Source of the DNA: Gordonia sp. X0973
Lineage (GTDB): Bacteria; Actinomycetota; Actinomycetes; Mycobacteriales; Mycobacteriaceae
Assembly: GCF_013348785.1 (NCBI RefSeq)
Contig: NZ_CP054691.1
Coordinates: 3,224,001-3,288,000 of the forward strand
DNA length: 64,000 nt
Direction of reading: 5' to 3'
Of this stretch, positions 60,116-64,000 are shown piece by piece. A model generated the notes under the pieces. It did no database searches. It saw only the letters and a list, made by a program, of their open reading frames with translations, and was not told the DNA's origin. Position numbers and translations under genes: made by a program. Each line of letters starts with the position of its first letter. The first letter of the stretch is position 1.

Positions 60116-62624
60116 GAGCCGCCTCCGACTCCGCTTCGGCCCGCGTCAACGGCAGTTCGACGACCATCGTCGTTCCGCCGCCCGCGGTGTCGGCGACCGT
60201 CAGGCTCCCGCCCATCGCTTCGATGAACCCGTTCGCCACCGAGAGCCCCAACCCCACTCCGGCCCCGTCCCTGCCGTGGTCGCCGTATTGCTGGAAGGGA
60301 CGGAAGACCCGTTCCCGCTCGCTCAGCGGAATCCCCGGGCCCCGGTCGACGACCCGGATCAGACAGGCGGATCCGTCACCGGACCGCGACGTTTCGATGC
60401 GCACCCGTCCCCCGCCGTGCCGCGCGGCGTTGTCGACGAGGTTGGCCAACGCGCGCTCGAGCAGCCCGGCGTCGGTCCGGGCCCACGGGTACCCGACCTC
60501 GATGTCGACGTCGTGCCCGCCCACCGCCACCACGCGGTGGATCACTTCCGGCAGATAGGTGTCGCGCAGCACCGGCGCGACCACCCCGGCCGCCAACCGC
60601 GACGAGTCGAGGAGGTTGCCGACCAGCGCGGTGAGCTGGTCGAGGGATTCCTCGATCGTGGCCAGCAGCTCCGAGGTGTCGGCGGCGTCGAAGGCGAGGT
60701 CGGGGCTGCGGAGGCTGGACACCGAGGCCTTCGCGGCGGCCAGCGGGGTGCGCAGGTCGTGGCTCACCGAGGCGAGCAGTGCGCGGCGCAGCTCGTCGGT
60801 CCGGGCGATCTCATCCGCCTCCGCGGCCTGCCCGGCCAATCGGTCGCGCTCGACGGCGGCCGCGACCTGGTTCGCCACCGCCGACAGCACCGTGCGGTCG
60901 CGCGCGTCGATCTCCGGCCCGCGCAGCAGCAGTGCGTACCGGCCGCCCGACGCCTCGCAGACCGTCGAGGCCGCGTCGGTCGTCGTCGGCGGGTCCGATC
61001 CGACGCAGGCGCGGGAGTCCTCGGCGCGGCCCTCGCGGCGGACCACCGCGACCGACTCCTGGTGATAGGTCTCGCGCACCCGGTCCAGCAGGTCGGGAAC
61101 GGCGGCGTCACCCAGGACCGCGCTGGAGAAGGCGGAGAGCAACTCGGCGTCGCGGTTGGCCTGAGCGGCTTCGCGGCGACGGACGTTCGCCGAGTCGACG
61201 AGCGCCGCGACCGCGACGGCGGTGACGAGCATGACGGCGATGGTGATGAGGCTGTCCGGATCGCTGATGGTCAGGGTGTACCGCGGCGACGTGAACAGCA
61301 GGTTCAGCAACACCCCGGACACGAGCGCCGAGAGCACCGCGGCGCCGACGCCGCCGAGTAGCGCGACCGCCAGGATCCCGATGGTGAACGCGGCGGACTT
61401 GCTGGCCACCCCGAGGTAGGGGTCGAGCGGGACCAACACCGCCGCGACGACTCCCGGCAGGACGACGGCGAGCACCCAGGTCAGCGGTCGGTGGAACCGG
61501 GTGGTGCGGATGTCGAACGGGTTGCGGCGGCGCGAGGCCTCGCCGTGGGTGACCATGTGGACGTCGATCTTGCCGCTGTCGCGAACGACCGCCGAGCCGA
61601 CGCCCTCGTCGAACAGCCGCTGCCACCGGGGCCGCCGCGACGTGCCGAGCACCAACTGCGTGGCGTTGACCCCGCGCGCGTATTCCAGCAGGGTCGCGGG
61701 GATGTCGTCGCCGATGACGGTGCTGATGGTGGCGCCGAAACCCGCGGCGAGTGCCCGCAGGTCATCCATCTCCACCGCGGTGGACGGGGTCAGGCCGTCG
61801 CCGCGGACCACTCGGACGATCAACAGCTCCGCGCTCGACCGCGACGCGATGCGGCGCGCGCGCCGGATCAACGCGGCCGACTCCGCCCCTCCGGTGATCG
61901 CGACGACGACCCGCTCGCGCGCCTCCCAGGTGTCGGTGATGGCGTGCGCGGCCCGGTAGTCGGCAAGCTTCTCGTCGACCCGGTCGGCCAGCCACAGCAG
62001 GGCGAGTTCGCGCAGCGCGGTGAGGTTGCCCTGGCGGAAGAAGTTCGCCAGGGCGCCGTCGACCCGCTCTGGACCGTAGACCTTTCCCTCGGACAGTCGG
62101 CGGCGCAGCGACTGCGGCTCGATGTCGACCAATTCGATCTGGTCGGCTCGGCGCACCACGTCGTCGGGCACCGTCTCCCGCTGGGTCACCCCGGTGATGT
62201 CGGCGACGACGTCGTTCAGGCTCTCCAGGTGCTGGATATTCACCGTGGACAGGACGTCGATACCGGCGTCGAGGATCGTGTCGATGTCCTGCCAGCGCTT
62301 CGCGTGCGCCATTCCCGGCGCGTTGCTGTGGGCCAACTCGTCCACCAGCACCACACGGGGCGCGCGGGCGAGCACCGCGTCGAGGTCCATCTCGTCCAGC
62401 ACCGCGCCGCGGTATTCCACCCGCTTCCGCGGGATCGTCTCCAGGCCGGCGGCCTTGGCAGCGGTGTCCTCGCGGCCGTGCGATTCGACGATCCCGATGA
62501 CCACGTCGACGCCGTCGGCGGCCAACCGCTGGGCGCGGTCGAGCATTTCGAAGGTCTTGCCGACGCCGGGCGCGCAGCCGAGGAACACCTCGAGTTGCCC
62601 CCTCGGGCGGGCCGCCGGGTCCAT
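60108..62624 (-). CDS. kdpD: KdpD sensor histidine kinase
   Basis: 838 residues. The N-terminal KdpD domain begins LEVFLGCAPGVGKT (Walker A, residues 11-24) with VVLVDELAHSN as Walker B, followed by a universal-stress-protein-like domain. Four transmembrane helices lie at about 380-485, then a GAF-like region, and the kinase core: phospho-histidine in SVSHDLRTP near 620, NLVDNAARHG, and DRGPGIP. It senses potassium limitation or ionic strength and phosphorylates KdpE. It begins nine bases after kdpC. Confidence 0.96.
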   Translation of the reverse strand: MDPAARPRGQLEVFLGCAPGVGKTFEMLDRAQRLAADGVDVVIGIVESHGREDTAAKAAGLETIPRKRVEYRGAVLDEMDLDAVLARAPRVVLVDELAHSNAPGMAHAKRWQDIDTILDAGIDVLSTVNIQHLESLNDVVADITGVTQRETVPDDVVRRADQIELVDIEPQSLRRRLSEGKVYGPERVDGALANFFRQGNLTALRELALLWLADRVDEKLADYRAAHAITDTWEARERVVVAITGGAESAALIRRARRIASRSSAELLIVRVVRGDGLTPSTAVEMDDLRALAAGFGATISTVIGDDIPATLLEYARGVNATQLVLGTSRRPRWQRLFDEGVGSAVVRDSGKIDVHMVTHGEASRRRNPFDIRTTRFHRPLTWVLAVVLPGVVAAVLVPLDPYLGVASKSAAFTIGILAVALLGGVGAAVLSALVSGVLLNLLFTSPRYTLTISDPDSLITIAVMLVTAVAVAALVDSANVRRREAAQANRDAELLSAFSSAVLGDAAVPDLLDRVRETYHQESVAVVRREGRAEDSRACVGSDPPTTTDAASTVCEASGGRYALLLRGPEIDARDRTVLSAVANQVAAAVERDRLAGQAAEADEIARTDELRRALLASVSHDLRTPLAAAKASVSSLRSPDLAFDAADTSELLATIEESLDQLTALVGNLLDSSRLAAGVVAPVLRDTYLPEVIHRVVAVGGHDVDIEVGYPWARTDAGLLERALANLVDNAARHGGGRVRIETSRSGDGSACLIRVVDRGPGIPLSERERVFRPFQQYGDHGRDGAGVGLGLSVANGFIEAMGGSLTVADTAGGGTTMVVELPLTRAEAESEAAHG

Positions 62625-62633
62625 AGGGGAATC

Positions 62634-63278
62634 CTAGTGTCCCGGCGGGCCCGGACAGGTGGCGACGGTGTGGCCCAATGCGAGGTTGACGCGCAGCACG
62701 TCGACGCGCGGCTCGCCGAGGAAGCCCCACTGCCGACCGCGGGTGTTGGCGCGGATGATCGCCGCGACCCGCTCGGTTCCGATTCCGGTCGCGCGGGAGA
62801 TCCGCGGGATCTGGAGCCGCGCGTAATCCGGCGAGATGTCCGGGTCGAGGCCCGAGGCCGATCCGTTCACCGCATCGTCGGGCACCTGCGCCGGTGGCAC
62901 CCCTTCGCGGGCGGCGATCGCCGCGCGCCGCGCCGCGACGGCCCGGGCCAGGACCGGGTTGTTGGGGCCGAGGTTCGACGACGAGGAGGAGGCCGGACTG
63001 CCGGGTGCGAGTGGGTCGTCGGCGGTGCCGACGACTCTCGAGTGCAGATACCCGTCGGGGCGTCCGGGTGCGGGACGCAGGTCCACGCCAATGAGGGCGG
63101 ACCCCGCCGGGCAGCCGCGGGCATCGGTCAGGACCGAACCCTCGGCCTTCGACGCCGTGATCCGAGAGATCCCCCACGTGATCGCGGGGTAGGCGAGCCC
63201 GAGGACCACCGTCGCGGAGACGAGGACCACCACCGCGACGACGAGTTGGCGCAGAAATCCGCCGATTAGTGCTTTCAC
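62634..63278 (-). CDS. kdpC: Potassium-transporting ATPase subunit C
   Basis: 214 residues. One N-terminal transmembrane helix (about 12-32) is followed by the soluble domain with GSALIGVDLRP and SRGTGIGTERVAAII-like sequence (SRATGIGTERV), and LGEPRVDVLRVNLAL at the C-terminus. It joins KdpA and KdpB and aids ATP binding. It starts four bases after the kdpB stop. Confidence 0.95.
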   Translation of the reverse strand: MKALIGGFLRQLVVAVVVLVSATVVLGLAYPAITWGISRITASKAEGSVLTDARGCPAGSALIGVDLRPAPGRPDGYLHSRVVGTADDPLAPGSPASSSSSNLGPNNPVLARAVAARRAAIAAREGVPPAQVPDDAVNGSASGLDPDISPDYARLQIPRISRATGIGTERVAAIIRANTRGRQWGFLGEPRVDVLRVNLALGHTVATCPGPPGH

Positions 63279-63282
63279 CGGT

Positions 63283-64000
63283 TCACCCCATTCCGGGTAG
63301 CAGTCGGATGACGAGGTCGATCAGCGCGATGCCGACGAAGGGTGTGACGAGCCCGCCGAGTCCGTAGATCAGCAGGTTGCGCCCCAACAGGCGCGACGCG
63401 GAGTCGGGCCGATATTTCACCCCGCGCAGCGAGACCGGGATCAAGGCGATGATGATCAGCGCGTTGAACACGACGGCCGAGACGATCGCCGACTGCGCCG
63501 AGTGCAGCCGCATGATGTTCAGCGACTCCAGCTGCGGGTAGGTGGCGACGAACAGCGCCGGAAGGATGGCGAAGTACTTCGCCAGGTCGTTGGCCAGCGA
63601 GAAGGTCGTGAGCGCGCCGCGCGTGATGAGCAGTTGTTTCCCGATCGCCACGACCTCGATCAGCTTCGTCGGGTCGGAGTCGAGGTCGACCATGTTCCCG
63701 GCTTCCTTCGCCGCGGCGGTGCCGGTGTTCATCGCGACCCCGACGTCGGCCTGGGCCAGGGCCGGGGCGTCGTTGGTGCCGTCCCCGGTCATCGCGACGA
63801 GCCGCCCGTCGGCCTGCTCGCGGCGGATCAGGGCGAGTTTGTCCTCCGGGGTGGCCTCGGCGATGAAGTCGTCGACACCGGCCGCTGCGGCGATCGCCCG
63901 CGCGGTGAGCGGGTTGTCGCCGGTGACCATCACCGTGCGGATGCCCATGTCGCGGAGCTGCGCGAAACGCTGCGCCATCCCCTCCTTGACGACGTCGGAC
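63283..64000 (-). CDS. kdpB: Potassium-transporting ATPase subunit B (partial)
   Basis: The 3' 239 codons of KdpB; the gene runs off the window. [21 protein letters not shown] and [21 protein letters not shown] are the hinge and P-domain motifs of P-type ATPases, and [20 protein letters not shown] is typical of KdpB. At least three C-terminal membrane helices follow. It is the ATP-driven catalytic subunit of high-affinity potassium uptake. kdpA is expected beyond 64000 on the same strand. Confidence 0.96.
   Translation of the reverse strand, partial: SDVVKEGMAQRFAQLRDMGIRTVMVTGDNPLTARAIAAAAGVDDFIAEATPEDKLALIRREQADGRLVAMTGDGTNDAPALAQADVGVAMNTGTAAAKEAGNMVDLDSDPTKLIEVVAIGKQLLITRGALTTFSLANDLAKYFAILPALFVATYPQLESLNIMRLHSAQSAIVSAVVFNALIIIALIPVSLRGVKYRPDSASRLLGRNLLIYGLGGLVTPFVGIALIDLVIRLLPGMG

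Overview
The window is GC-rich actinobacterial chromosome. It has dense genes with 1- and 4-base start/stop overlaps, many GTG starts, and -10 boxes of the form TAnnnT placed 6-8 bases before the start codon, as in leaderless mRNAs. Gene order matches large blocks of Mycobacterium tuberculosis, yet many accessory genes differ. That suggests a member of the Mycobacteriales outside Mycobacterium; Gordonia is my best guess (inference from gene order and style, not tested). I found no rRNA, tRNA, CRISPR array, insertion sequence or prophage.

Layout. 1-4.6 kb: VOC protein, rRNA-type methyltransferase, a drug-exporter/TetR pair, then the steroid regulator KstR2. 4.6-12.9 kb: a secreted protein, a beta-lactamase-fold hydrolase, an aldehyde dehydrogenase, and the HIP (sterol C/D-ring) catabolic genes fadA6-ipdF-fadE30 with divergent fadD3. 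Two sites matching the KstR2 operator lie at kstR2 and between fadE30 and fadD3. 13-17 kb: small secreted and membrane proteins, lysS, a rhodanese-like protein. 17.4 kb: a lectin-LysM protein. 18-30 kb: on the minus strand hpt, ftsH, folE-folP-folB-folK, DUF3180, DUF6779, DUF2520, panC, panD, coaX, then an appended TetR and SDR. 30.2-31.5 kb: an island with a secreted protein and a possible gene remnant. 31.5-35.6 kb: tilS, zincin, dacB and divergent ppa.

35.6-38.3 kb (entC, DUF1254 lipoprotein) is a junction between two M. tuberculosis-like blocks (Rv3598c-Rv3628 and Rv0391 downward). 38.3-58 kb is the second block: metZ, rhodanese, fprA, purT, purA, Rv0358-like, Rv0360c-like, Rv0361-like, fba, dedA, a TrmH-type methyltransferase, pyrE, Rv0383c-like, interleaved with a CHAP protein, a class III cyclase, a CDF metal exporter, a FUSC protein and a FetB-like permease. 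58.2-64 kb: an M20 peptidase, then kdpE, kdpD, kdpC and the 3' part of kdpB.

Main functional themes are sterol-ring degradation under KstR2, folate and pantothenate/CoA synthesis in adjoining operons, purine and pyrimidine synthesis, metal and potassium homeostasis, and cell-envelope enzymes. The most notable non-coding features are the KstR2 operator overlapping two divergent leaderless promoters, a recurring long covarying hairpin found twice, an interspersed repeat with ends GGTGGTCGAGTG and TATCGAGACC, and several unassigned palindromes in divergent promoters.
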